Shown here piece after piece: positions 24,970 to 33,306 of a stretch of 64,000 nt of DNA. Under the pieces are notes generated by a model that was not told where the DNA came from, made no database searches, and saw only the letters and a program-made list of their open reading frames with translations. The DNA is taken from contig NZ_CP052859.1 in assembly GCF_012935695.1 (NCBI RefSeq), forward strand, positions 2,025,001 through 2,089,000, written 5' to 3'. This DNA comes from Pseudomonas sp. ADAK18 (GTDB taxonomy: Bacteria; Pseudomonadota; Gammaproteobacteria; Pseudomonadales; Pseudomonadaceae). Within the stretch, counting starts at the first letter, position 1. The number at the start of each line of letters is the position of its first letter. The position numbers and the translations under genes are program-made.

Positions 24970-25566
24970 ATGGACTCATCGCTGCAAAATTCACCGGCGT
25001 CAGACGAAGTGGTCACCCTGGTGGTCAAGCACCGCGTCAAGCAAGGCTGTGAGGTTGAATATGAAGCCTGGCTGCGGCGCACCGTGCGTATCGCCGGTGA
25101 GCGCCCGGGGCATCTTGGGGTCGACGTGGTGCGCAGTAAACAAGGTGGCCTGGCGCTGTTTACCTGCGTGTTGCGCTACCGCTCGGCTGATGACCTCAAG
25201 CGCTGGCTGGATTCGCCGCAACGTTCGGAGCTGATCAACGAAGCCACACCGTTACTGGCCGACGGCGACAGCACCGAAGTCGGCCCGGTCAATGAGTTCT
25301 GGTTCGCGCCGCTGGCCGATGCCGCCGCCAAGCCGCCGCGCTGGAAGCAGGCGGTGGTCACGCTGCTGGTGATTCTGCCGCTGACCCTGCTGATCCCGCT
25401 GTTATGGCGCCCGGTACTGGGCCTGCACCCGTTGTTATCCAACTACTTCATCGCCACCTTCCTGGTCACCCTGACCATCGTCCTGTTGGTGGTCTATCTG
25501 CTGATGCCGGCCGCGACCCGCCTGTTTGCGCCCTGGCTTGAAGCCTCTGTCAAGGAATCCCTATGA
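24970..25566 (+). CDS. Antibiotic-biosynthesis-monooxygenase (ABM) domain protein with C-terminal membrane anchor
   Basis: This is a 198-residue protein. Residues 15-110 form a ferredoxin-like ABM fold (VTLVVKHRVKQGCEVEYEAW, then RPGHLGVDVVRSKQGGLALF). Two hydrophobic segments follow, at about 128-148 and 158-180 (TLLVILPLTLLIPLLW and FLVTLTIVLLVVYLL). A GGGGAGG ribosome-binding site precedes the ATG at 24970; the longer upstream frame crosses the AraC gene and is rejected. It overlaps the amidohydrolase gene by 4 bp. ABM domains can be heme- or cofactor-free oxygenases; here the role is unknown. Confidence 0.83.
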   Translation: MDSSLQNSPASDEVVTLVVKHRVKQGCEVEYEAWLRRTVRIAGERPGHLGVDVVRSKQGGLALFTCVLRYRSADDLKRWLDSPQRSELINEATPLLADGDSTEVGPVNEFWFAPLADAAAKPPRWKQAVVTLLVILPLTLLIPLLWRPVLGLHPLLSNYFIATFLVTLTIVLLVVYLLMPAATRLFAPWLEASVKESL

Positions 25567-27401
25567 ACGCCGATCTGATTCTGTTCAATGGCCAGTTCCA
25601 CACCGTGGACCGTGAAAACCCACGCGCCAGTGCCGTCGCCATCAGCCTGGGGCGCTTTGTTGCCGTGGGTACGGATGCCGAAGCCATGGCCCTGCGCGGC
25701 AGCGGCACTCAGGTCATCGACCTCAAGGGGCGCACGGTGATCCCCGGTCTTAACGACTCGCACCTGCACCTGATCCGTGGTGGCCTGAATTACAACCTGG
25801 AACTGCGCTGGGAAGGCGTGCCATCCCTGGCCGATGCGTTGCGCATGCTCAAGGATCAGGCCGACCGCACGCCAACGCCGCAATGGGTGCGGGTAGTGGG
25901 TGGCTGGAATGAATTCCAGTTCGCCGAAAAACGCATGCCTACCCTGGAAGAGCTCAACCAGGCGGCGCCCGACACCCCGGTGTTTGTCCTGCACCTGTAC
26001 GACCGCGCCTTGCTCAACCGCGCAGCATTGCGGGTGGCCGGCTACACCAAGGACACACCGAATCCGCCCGGTGGCGAGATTGTCCGCGACCACAACGGCA
26101 ACCCTACCGGCATGCTGGTCGCACGGCCCAACGCGATGATCCTCTACGCGACCCTGGCCAAAGGCCCGAAATTGCCCCTGGAATATCAGGTCAACTCCAC
26201 CCGTCAGTTCATGCGTGAACTCAATCGCCTGGGCCTGACCAGCGCCATCGATGCCGGTGGTGGTTTCCAGAATTATCCCGACGATTACGCGGTGATCGAG
26301 CAGTTGGCCAAGGATCAGCAACTGACGGTGCGTATTGCCTACAACTTGTTTACCCAGAAGCCCAAGGAAGAACTCAGCGACTTCAAGCACTGGACCGGCA
26401 GCGTCACCCTGCACCAGGGCGACGACTACCTGCGGCACAACGGTGCCGGCGAGATGCTGGTGTTTTCCGCAGCGGATTTCGAAGACTTCCTCGAACCGCG
26501 CCCGGACCTGCCGCTAACCATGGAACAGGAGCTGGAGCCGGTGGTGCGCCACCTGGTGGAACAGCGTTGGCCGTTTCGCCTGCACGCGACCTACGATGAG
26601 TCGATCTCACGGATGCTTGATGTATTCGAGAAGGTCAATCGCGACATCCCGTTCAATGGGTTGCCCTGGTTCTTCGACCATGCCGAGACCATCACCCCGA
26701 AAAACATTGAGCGTGTGCGCGCCCTGGGTGGCGGCATTGCGATTCAGGACCGCATGGCGTTCCAGGGTGAATACTTTGTGGAGCGCTATGGCGCCAAGGC
26801 TGCTGAAGCCACGCCGCCGATCAAACGCATGCTGGCCGAAGGCGTGCCGGTAGGCGCGGGCACCGACGCCACGCGGGTGTCGAGTTACAACCCGTGGACC
26901 TCGTTGTACTGGATGGTCAGCGGTCGTACCGTCGGCGGCCTTGAGTTGCATGCCGAAGGTTTGCCACGGCTGACCGCCCTGGAGCTGTTCACCCATGGCA
27001 GCGCCTGGTTTTCCTCTGAACAGGGCAAGAAGGGCCAGATCAAGGTTGGGCAACTGGCGGATGTGGCGGCGCTGTCGGCGGACTTTTTCACCGTCGAGGA
27101 CGAGGCGATCAAGTGGATCGAGTCGGTGTTGACGGTGGTCGGTGGCAAGGTCGTTTACGGCGCCGGTGATTTTGAGTCGCTCGCGCCCGCCGCCGTACCG
27201 GTGCTGCCGGACTGGTCGCCGGTGGTCAAGGTGCCGGGGCATTGGCGGCCGGCCTCGCCGTTGCAGGCTCAGGTGCATCAGTGCAGCGGCCCTTGTGCGG
27301 TGCATGCCCATGGCCATGAACGGGCGCGTTTGTCGAATGCGCCGGTCAGCGACTTCCAGGGGTTCTGGGGAGCGTTTGGGTGTTCGTGTTTTGCCTTCTG
27401 A
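25563..27401 (+). CDS. YtcJ-type amidohydrolase with cysteine/histidine-rich C-terminal tail
   Basis: This is a 612-residue metal-dependent hydrolase of the amidohydrolase-3 (YtcJ) family. The N-terminal NADLILFNGQFHTVD and the metal motif DSHLHL lead into the barrel. Later ligands lie in RLHATYDE, FFDHAE and GTDATRVSSYNPW. The last 40 residues (HQCSGPCAVHAHGHERARLS, ending GCSCFAF) lie beyond the normal end and hold four cysteines and four histidines, suggesting an extra metal or redox site. It is coupled to the membrane-anchored ABM gene. The substrate is unknown. Confidence 0.88.
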   Translation: MNADLILFNGQFHTVDRENPRASAVAISLGRFVAVGTDAEAMALRGSGTQVIDLKGRTVIPGLNDSHLHLIRGGLNYNLELRWEGVPSLADALRMLKDQADRTPTPQWVRVVGGWNEFQFAEKRMPTLEELNQAAPDTPVFVLHLYDRALLNRAALRVAGYTKDTPNPPGGEIVRDHNGNPTGMLVARPNAMILYATLAKGPKLPLEYQVNSTRQFMRELNRLGLTSAIDAGGGFQNYPDDYAVIEQLAKDQQLTVRIAYNLFTQKPKEELSDFKHWTGSVTLHQGDDYLRHNGAGEMLVFSAADFEDFLEPRPDLPLTMEQELEPVVRHLVEQRWPFRLHATYDESISRMLDVFEKVNRDIPFNGLPWFFDHAETITPKNIERVRALGGGIAIQDRMAFQGEYFVERYGAKAAEATPPIKRMLAEGVPVGAGTDATRVSSYNPWTSLYWMVSGRTVGGLELHAEGLPRLTALELFTHGSAWFSSEQGKKGQIKVGQLADVAALSADFFTVEDEAIKWIESVLTVVGGKVVYGAGDFESLAPAAVPVLPDWSPVVKVPGHWRPASPLQAQVHQCSGPCAVHAHGHERARLSNAPVSDFQGFWGAFGCSCFAF

Positions 27402-27466
27402 CCTACAGTTTCTAATACACAGGTGAACCCATGTGGGAGCGGCGGTGCGACCTGCTCGCGAATACC

Positions 27467-27570
27467 CTGTAGCCGCTGCCGAGGTACGAGGCTGCGATGC
27501 GTGTCCGAAGGACCGCCCAAAGGGCCGCTACGCAACCCATCGCAGCCTCGTACCTCGGCAGCGGCTACAG
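27467..27570. repeat. Perfect 33-bp inverted repeat with adjacent REP half-site
   Basis: The left arm 27467-27499 (starting CTGTAGCCGCTGCCGAGGTA) is an exact complement of the right arm 27538-27570, with a 38-bp loop. Just upstream (27432-27461) is an isolated REP-like segment, GTGGGAGCGGCGGTGCGACC, without its partner arm. It lies between the amidohydrolase and LysR genes and could act as a transcription end structure. Confidence 0.85.
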
Positions 27571-27643
27571 TAGGCCGCATTTTGATTTGTGGCGGTGCTA
27601 CTAACTGGCTATAAAGAGCTTCATCGTCCACCGAGAAGCGACA

Positions 27644-28531
27644 ATGAACCCTTTCGAAGACATGCGCCTGTTCTGCCAGGTCATGGAGTCCGGCAGTTTC
27701 ACCGCCGCCGCCGAGCAATTGGGCCTGTCCAAACAGTTCGTCAGCCGCCGTCTTATCCAGCTGGAAGACCGTCTGGGTGTGCGTCTGCTCAATCGGTCCA
27801 CCCGCCGTCTGGATGTCACGCCACTGGGGCAGAGTTACTACGAATCGGCCCTGCGCCTGCTCAGCGAGGTCGAGCAAGTGGAGCAGGGCATTGCCGGGCA
27901 AAACAGTGAGGCCCGGGGCACGATACGTCTGAGTGCGCCCTTGTCCTTTGCCATGGCCCACTTGGGCAGCCTGCTGCCGCTGTTCCTGCAACGGCATCCC
28001 CACGTCTCGGTGGAAGTGGACTTGAGCGACCGCCCGGTGGACCTGATCAGCGAAGGCTACGACCTGGTGTTGCGCATTGGCACCCTGGAAGACTCCACCC
28101 TGATTGCGCGTCGCATTGCCAGCGTCCAGCGTGTGTACTGCGCCAGCCCGGATTATCTGGCTGCTTATGGCGCACCCCTCACACCCGAAGACCTCGCCCA
28201 TCACCAATGCCTGCCTTATGGCCATGGTCGCCAGGTGCAATGGCGTTTCCAGGCCAAGGGTAAACCGCTGACGCTGAATGTGAGCGGGCGCATGCGGGTC
28301 AACAACGGTGAGTTGCTGCGCGATGCCGCCGTCGCGGGCTTGGGCATTACGTATTTACCGACGTTTATCGTCGCCCAGGCGCTGGAGCAAGGGCAGTTGG
28401 TCAGGGTGCTGGAGGACTTTGCCCCTGAGCCCCTAACCCTATCGGCGGTGTATCCCCAGCATCGGCAAAGCTCACGGCCGGTGCAGGCGTTGGTGGAGTA
28501 CCTGCGGGAAAGCCTGGCGGGCGGCTGCTGA
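27644..28531 (+). CDS. LysR-family regulator
   Basis: This 295-residue LTTR is of the large AaeR/DmlR-like group. The HTH spans about 3-62 (EDMRLFCQVMESGSFTAAAE, then RLIQLEDRLGVRLLNRSTRR). The effector domain includes GTIRLSAPLSFAMAHLGSLL and LSDRPVDLISEGYDLVLRIG. It is convergent with the TonB-receptor operon (8 bp between ends) and follows the amidohydrolase gene on the same strand, so it has no clear divergent target. Confidence 0.9.
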   Translation: MNPFEDMRLFCQVMESGSFTAAAEQLGLSKQFVSRRLIQLEDRLGVRLLNRSTRRLDVTPLGQSYYESALRLLSEVEQVEQGIAGQNSEARGTIRLSAPLSFAMAHLGSLLPLFLQRHPHVSVEVDLSDRPVDLISEGYDLVLRIGTLEDSTLIARRIASVQRVYCASPDYLAAYGAPLTPEDLAHHQCLPYGHGRQVQWRFQAKGKPLTLNVSGRMRVNNGELLRDAAVAGLGITYLPTFIVAQALEQGQLVRVLEDFAPEPLTLSAVYPQHRQSSRPVQALVEYLRESLAGGC

Positions 28532-28539
28532 ACCGATGG

Positions 28540-31152
28540 CTAAAACGCATATTGCACGCGACTGTAGTAATACCCCCCGGTAAACCCGAACGGCGAATAA
28601 CTGCCCCAGTTATCGCCAAACGATGAGTTCTTCACGCCGATGTGATCCGGGTATTTATCGAACAGGTTCTGTGCCCCGACGGCCACCGTCAGTTGCTTGG
28701 TCAGCGCATAGGCCACGTCCAGGTCGGTGATCCACTTGGCCGAATATTCGCGGTCCAGGCTCGGGTCGCTGGAGCTGTTGACCTCGGTGTAGGTGCCGTA
28801 GCGGGTCAAGCGCAGGTTGACGTCGAAGTCATGGATGGCCCAGTCGGCGGAGAAGATCATCTTGCTGCTGGGGGAGGTCTTGGTAATCAGCGCGCGGGAC
28901 TGGCGCCCCAGCAGTTGGAAGTCTCCCAGGGCACTGAGTTGCGCCGGGGTGTCGTTGACGCTGAGGATTTGCGTGTGGTTGTAGTTCAGCGCGGCGGTCC
29001 ACTTGACCACGCCGTAGCGGTCGAGGTTCTGCCGGTAGTTGCCCACCACATCCACCCCTGAAGTGCGGGTGTTGGCGCCGTTGGTGAAGTACTGCGCGCC
29101 GGCAGTAGCCGGTACGCCGATGCTGTCCAGCAGGGCGGCGACGCCGGGTCCCTGGAAGCGCTCGCTGAGCACCAGGCGATCCCGCAGGTTGATCACGTAG
29201 CCGTCCACCGTCAGGCTCAGGTCATCGCTGGGGGTCAAGGCGAAACCCAGGCTGAAGTTGGTACTGCGCTCGGGTTTCAGCGACTTGGCACCCAGGGCCT
29301 GGGCGCCGGCCGAATCCACCGGCAGGATCACGTAGTTATAGGATTGGTACACGCCGTTGATGGTGTCAAAACCGGTGGAACGTGCGGTGAAGATCTCGTT
29401 GGCCAGGGACGGCGCGCGAAAGCCATTGCTGAGGGTGCCGCGCACCGAGAACAGCGGGTTGAATGCATAGCGGGTGCTGAGCTTGCCGCTGCGGGTACCG
29501 CCGACGCCTTCGTTGTAATGCTCATAGCGCCCGGCGACGCCGACGTACCATTGTTCGGTGGGGTAAAACCCCAGGTCGATGTAGCTGGCAACGCTGTTGC
29601 GGCTGATTTTCTGCGCGTCTTGTGGGGTGATGCCATTGGTGACCTGGGCGCCTGGATCGGGGCGTTGCCCGGCCCGTGGATGGCCTTCGGGAAACACGTA
29701 GCCGCCATCGATATAGGAGGCCTCGGAGCCCGCACGGGTCTCGTAGCTTTCCCGCCGATGCTCGAAGCCGAAGGCCACGTCCAACGGTTTGGCCAGGCCC
29801 ACTTCATAGCTGTTTTTAAGGTCCAGGTTGCTGGTCAACTGGTCGGCGATGTAGATGCCGGAGGTGAACTTGTTAGGGGTGTTTTCGCCCAGGGATGGGT
29901 TCTGGTTGTCGTAGGTGCGTTGCTTAGCATAGTTGCGCCCATAGGTGCTGCTCAAGTCCCAGGCCCAGCCGCCCAGGTCATCGCCCTTGGCGCCGAAAGC
30001 CGATTGGAAGTCGGTCTCGTTGACCAGCCAGTACGGGCTGTAGCCGTCGGGGTAACCCTTGGGTCCGGTGGTGATGGTGTTGCGCCCGTTGGGCAAGCGG
30101 AAGTTCTGGCCATCGTTGTTCTCGCGGGTGGCGAGGGTGGAAAACGAGTAGAGCGTCAGGTTGTCATTCAGCGGCAGGTCGAGGTTATAGGCGAAGTCGG
30201 CCAATTGGCTGCGGGGCGCACCGTAGCCTTTGTAGGTGTGGTGGCTGGCCTCGGCCTCACGCGGGTCTGGCGAGCCGTCGGCCAACGGGTAGTAATGGTT
30301 GCTGTAGCCGTTGCTGCCCGCCTTGTTGTCCCGCTCCTGATAGCGGGTGTCGAGGGACACGTTGAGTACGCCGGCTTCACCCACCTGGAACCCATAATTC
30401 AACGCCTCCTGGCCGGTGCCACGCTTGCCGTCGTAGTTCTGCCCCAGGGTGGTGTCGGAACTGCCGCCGGTGGTTTGTTTGAGGATGATGTTGATCACCC
30501 CGGAGATCGCGTCCGAACCGTACTGCGCCGCCGCGCCGTCGCGCAGCACTTCGATATGGTCAATGGCGGCCACCGGGATCAGGTCCAGGTCACTGGGGGC
30601 TGCGCCGCTGTTGATGCCGTTGATATTCAAGGTGGCGCTGGTGTGCCGGCGCTTGCCGTTGACCAGTACCAGCACATGGGACGCCGTCAGGCCGCGCAGC
30701 GTGGCCGAGCGCACCACGCCGCTGGCGTCCCAGCCGGCGCGGTCCGGCAGGTTGAACGAAGGGATGAGCTTTCCCAGGGCTTCCAGCAGGCTCGGCTTAC
30801 CCACCGCCCGCAACTGAGCGGCGCTGATCACATCGATGGGCGTGGGGCTGGTGGTGACGGTGCGTTGCTCGGCGCCACGGTTACCGGTGACCACCACGGT
30901 GTCGAGGGTAGGGGAGCGGTCTTCGGCGGATTCGACGCCGAAGGAAGCCAGGCCGCACGCCAGGGAGAGCGGCAGCCATGTGTGGCGAGGGAGCTTGCTC
31001 CCGTTGGGGCGCGAAGCGGCCCTGAAACTTGGCATCGTGCGCCTGAAAAATCGGGACGGCGCTATTGGGGCTGCTACGCAGCCCAACGGGAGCAAGCTCC
31101 CTCGCCACAGGGTATTGGCCAACCGGGCAACCTTGTGTAAGTGCTTGTGCAT
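28540..31152 (-). CDS. TonB-dependent outer-membrane receptor with REPIN-interrupted signal peptide
   Basis: This is an 870-residue TonB receptor. The plug includes a TonB-box-like TLDTVVVTGNRGAEQ, then DVISAAQLRAVGKPSLLEAL and IEVLRDGAAAQYGSDAISGV. The beta barrel ends in YYYSRVQYAF with a terminal Phe. The start at 31152 has AAGGAG upstream. Residues 16-58 are the translation of a 129-bp REPIN; removing it leaves an ordinary signal peptide (MHKHLHKVARLANT, then PWLPLSLACGLASFG). An internal ATG at 31035 within the repeat could also start translation. It is the last gene of the amine oxidase operon. Confidence 0.88.
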   Translation of the reverse strand: MHKHLHKVARLANTLWRGSLLPLGCVAAPIAPSRFFRRTMPSFRAASRPNGSKLPRHTWLPLSLACGLASFGVESAEDRSPTLDTVVVTGNRGAEQRTVTTSPTPIDVISAAQLRAVGKPSLLEALGKLIPSFNLPDRAGWDASGVVRSATLRGLTASHVLVLVNGKRRHTSATLNINGINSGAAPSDLDLIPVAAIDHIEVLRDGAAAQYGSDAISGVINIILKQTTGGSSDTTLGQNYDGKRGTGQEALNYGFQVGEAGVLNVSLDTRYQERDNKAGSNGYSNHYYPLADGSPDPREAEASHHTYKGYGAPRSQLADFAYNLDLPLNDNLTLYSFSTLATRENNDGQNFRLPNGRNTITTGPKGYPDGYSPYWLVNETDFQSAFGAKGDDLGGWAWDLSSTYGRNYAKQRTYDNQNPSLGENTPNKFTSGIYIADQLTSNLDLKNSYEVGLAKPLDVAFGFEHRRESYETRAGSEASYIDGGYVFPEGHPRAGQRPDPGAQVTNGITPQDAQKISRNSVASYIDLGFYPTEQWYVGVAGRYEHYNEGVGGTRSGKLSTRYAFNPLFSVRGTLSNGFRAPSLANEIFTARSTGFDTINGVYQSYNYVILPVDSAGAQALGAKSLKPERSTNFSLGFALTPSDDLSLTVDGYVINLRDRLVLSERFQGPGVAALLDSIGVPATAGAQYFTNGANTRTSGVDVVGNYRQNLDRYGVVKWTAALNYNHTQILSVNDTPAQLSALGDFQLLGRQSRALITKTSPSSKMIFSADWAIHDFDVNLRLTRYGTYTEVNSSSDPSLDREYSAKWITDLDVAYALTKQLTVAVGAQNLFDKYPDHIGVKNSSFGDNWGSYSPFGFTGGYYYSRVQYAF
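30981..31109. repeat. 129-bp REPIN inserted in frame in a signal-peptide coding region
   Basis: The ends are TGTGGCGAGG and CCTCGCCACA, with arms of the same family as 3201-3335 and 13158-13292. It lies wholly inside the start region of the TonB receptor gene. Its length is 43 codons, so the reading frame is kept. Read on the minus strand it contains no stop codon in the receptor frame. Confidence 0.9.
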
Positions 31153-31188
31153 GAGAGTGAAGCTCCTTGATCTCGGGGGAGTCCTGAA

Positions 31189-31680
31189 TCACCGCTTGCG
31201 CGCGGCAACGGCCTCGATTTCCACCAGCCCACCGGGCAGCGGCAGCGCAACCACTTGAACGGCGGTGCGGGCTGGCTTTTTCGGTTGCTCGGCGCTGCCG
31301 AAGAAGGGTGTGTAGCCTTCCTGCAAACCGGAGAAATCGAGCTTGCCGCCCTTGCTCGGGTCGCCCACCAGGAATACCCGCAGTTGCACCACGTCACCCA
31401 AATCCAGGCCCTGGCTTTTCAGCACGCTTGTGAGTTTTTTGAGGATCGACGTGGTTTGGGTCGCGGTATCGCCATAGGCGGCGAACGAGTCCTTGGGGGC
31501 TTTCGGATCGTGCAAGTCAGCCAGCAAACCACTGACAAACAGCAGCTCGGTTTGCGGCGGCACCGAAACCGCCAGGGAGATCGGGAAGTTGGAGTTGGGC
31601 AGCGGCACGCGCTTGATCTCATCAGCGTGGGCGGCGAGGGTGGTGGCGGTCATCAGCAATCCTGCGAATAAGGTTTTCAT
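31189..31680 (-). CDS. Exported RidA-family (YjgF/YER057c/UK114) protein
   Basis: This is a 163-residue RidA-type protein with a Sec signal peptide (TLFAGLLMTATTLAAHADE), which is unusual because RidA is normally cytoplasmic. The core reads FPISLAVSVPPQTELLFVSG, then LKKLTSVLKSQGLDLGDVVQ, and ends ARTAVQVVALPLPGGLVEIE. That C-terminal segment holds the family's conserved Arg and Glu positions. RidA proteins hydrolyse reactive imines or enamines. It sits 25 bp after a Tat-type amine oxidase gene, whose product makes imines. Confidence 0.87.
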   Translation of the reverse strand: MKTLFAGLLMTATTLAAHADEIKRVPLPNSNFPISLAVSVPPQTELLFVSGLLADLHDPKAPKDSFAAYGDTATQTTSILKKLTSVLKSQGLDLGDVVQLRVFLVGDPSKGGKLDFSGLQEGYTPFFGSAEQPKKPARTAVQVVALPLPGGLVEIEAVAARKR

Positions 31681-31705
31681 AAGGTCAGTCCGTAGTGAGA
31701 AAAGA

Positions 31706-33280
31706 TCAGGCAGCAACGCCCGGTTGTTGGCGTTCGGCATGGCGACCGATCAGCGAGACGATGCGCCGTGCCGAATCGGCGGCGCTGTTCTGCCAGATGC
31801 CGACACCGCCATGGGCGAGGGCGTCGCTGGCCAGGTACGTACGGCCCTGGGGCTCGTTGAGAATGCGATAGGCGCTTTCGCCCACCTCGTCGTTGACGAT
31901 CCAGGGACCTTTGCTGAAGCTGACTTTTGCCCAGTTGATGGCCACCGGTTTTTGCAGCTTGGCGCTGTGGCCGGGGTGCAGCAGTTCCACGGCCTGGCGT
32001 GAGGAGGCGAACTGTTCGGCAAGGGATTTTTTGCTGAAGGCCACGGCGGACTCGCTGGTGTTGTAGGCCGCCACCAGAATCCCCTGGGCGCTGTTGAGTC
32101 GGTCACTGGGGTACCACAGGCCTTTGACTTCATGGTCGAGGTACGACAGGCCGCCGTAGATGTTGAAGTCGCTTTCCCAGAAGCGCGGTGACTGCCAGGC
32201 CACCTTGTTGGCCTGGTCGCTCTGTGCGGTCTGGATCGCCTGCTTGAACGGGGTGGTGAAGTTGCTCGGCAGCTTGGCCAGCAACGGCAAGGGTACGGTG
32301 ACGATGGCGTAGTCGGCGCTCAGGGTCTGGGTTTTGCCGCTGATACGGTCGCGGTAGGTGATGCGGCTGCCAAGCTCGCCCGTCTGGATATCGCTGACTT
32401 CGGCGTTGAAGCGCACGGCATCCTTGAGGTGTTCGTAGAAGGCGTAGGGAATGCGGTCCATGCCGCCCACCGGTTGGAACATGGTCGATGAAAACTCCGG
32501 GATTTCATCGAACACCAGCGCGCCCCACAGTTTGGGATTGAGCAAGGTTTGCAGCGCCAGCGGTGCCCGGGTTACCCCGGTTTGATCGCCGGCACCAGGG
32601 ATGCGGGTGTAGCCGGAGCGCACCGAGCCCTTGTATTGCAGGTCGCTGTTGAGGTCGCCATACACCTTGAGGAAATTGAGCAGCGCCTTGCGGTCGTCAA
32701 CGTTCAAATCCTGATCCAGGGCCTTGCGGCTGACGGTGCGTGCCAGCAGTTCCGAGAGCTGCCCGCGGGTATCGTTGACCGCCTGGCGCAACTGAAACGC
32801 CGGTTGCTGTGTATTCGGCAGGGCCAAGGCGTTGCGGCTGCTGTTGACCAACACTTGCAGCTCCACGCCCAGCTCGCGGCAGTAGCCGAGGAGAGTCTGG
32901 TGATGGCTGGGAATACGCGCGGGGCCGGCGTTGAAGAACTGCCCGTCATCGAAGTCGACGGTTTGGCTGACGCCGTCGTCGAAGTCGACTTTACTGCCAC
33001 GGCGCAGGGTCCAGTTGCGGCCACCGACGCGATCACGAGCTTCCAGGATGGTCACGTTGAAACCGGCTTTGCGTAGCTCATAGGCGCTGACCAGTCCGGA
33101 AATCCCGGCGCCGACCACCACCACGTTTTTGCCTTTGCCGGTGCTGCCCAATTGCAGCGGGGTGAAGCTCGACGCCACGGCCTGGGGCGTCAACCCCAAT
33201 GCACCGAGGGCGCTGACGGCGGCGGAATAGCCGCCCACGGCGGCAATACGGGAAATCAATTCCCTGCGGGTAAAAGCCAT
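31706..33280 (-). CDS. Flavin monoamine oxidase with twin-arginine signal
   Basis: This is a 524-residue FAD-dependent amine oxidase. Residues 1-36 look like a Tat signal (TRRELISRIAAVGG, then ALGALGLTPQAVA). The FAD-binding motif is VVVVGAGISGLVSAYELRKA, with GAGISG at 57-62 and Glu at its end (ILEARDRVGGRNW). The C-terminal FAD motif region is RTYLASDALAHGGVGIWQNS. It oxidises an amine or amino acid to an imine with H2O2 release, probably in the periplasm. It lies 26 bp after a TonB receptor gene and 25 bp before exported RidA. Confidence 0.9.
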   Translation of the reverse strand: MAFTRRELISRIAAVGGYSAAVSALGALGLTPQAVASSFTPLQLGSTGKGKNVVVVGAGISGLVSAYELRKAGFNVTILEARDRVGGRNWTLRRGSKVDFDDGVSQTVDFDDGQFFNAGPARIPSHHQTLLGYCRELGVELQVLVNSSRNALALPNTQQPAFQLRQAVNDTRGQLSELLARTVSRKALDQDLNVDDRKALLNFLKVYGDLNSDLQYKGSVRSGYTRIPGAGDQTGVTRAPLALQTLLNPKLWGALVFDEIPEFSSTMFQPVGGMDRIPYAFYEHLKDAVRFNAEVSDIQTGELGSRITYRDRISGKTQTLSADYAIVTVPLPLLAKLPSNFTTPFKQAIQTAQSDQANKVAWQSPRFWESDFNIYGGLSYLDHEVKGLWYPSDRLNSAQGILVAAYNTSESAVAFSKKSLAEQFASSRQAVELLHPGHSAKLQKPVAINWAKVSFSKGPWIVNDEVGESAYRILNEPQGRTYLASDALAHGGVGIWQNSAADSARRIVSLIGRHAERQQPGVAA

Positions 33281-33306
33281 GATTCGCTCCTTGATGTAGC
33301 GAGGGG

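Noticed and set aside
29344..31140. A 598-codon open frame antisense to the second TonB receptor
   Set aside because: Same antisense-shadow composition and no ribosome-binding site; the receptor on the minus strand has clear plug and barrel motifs.
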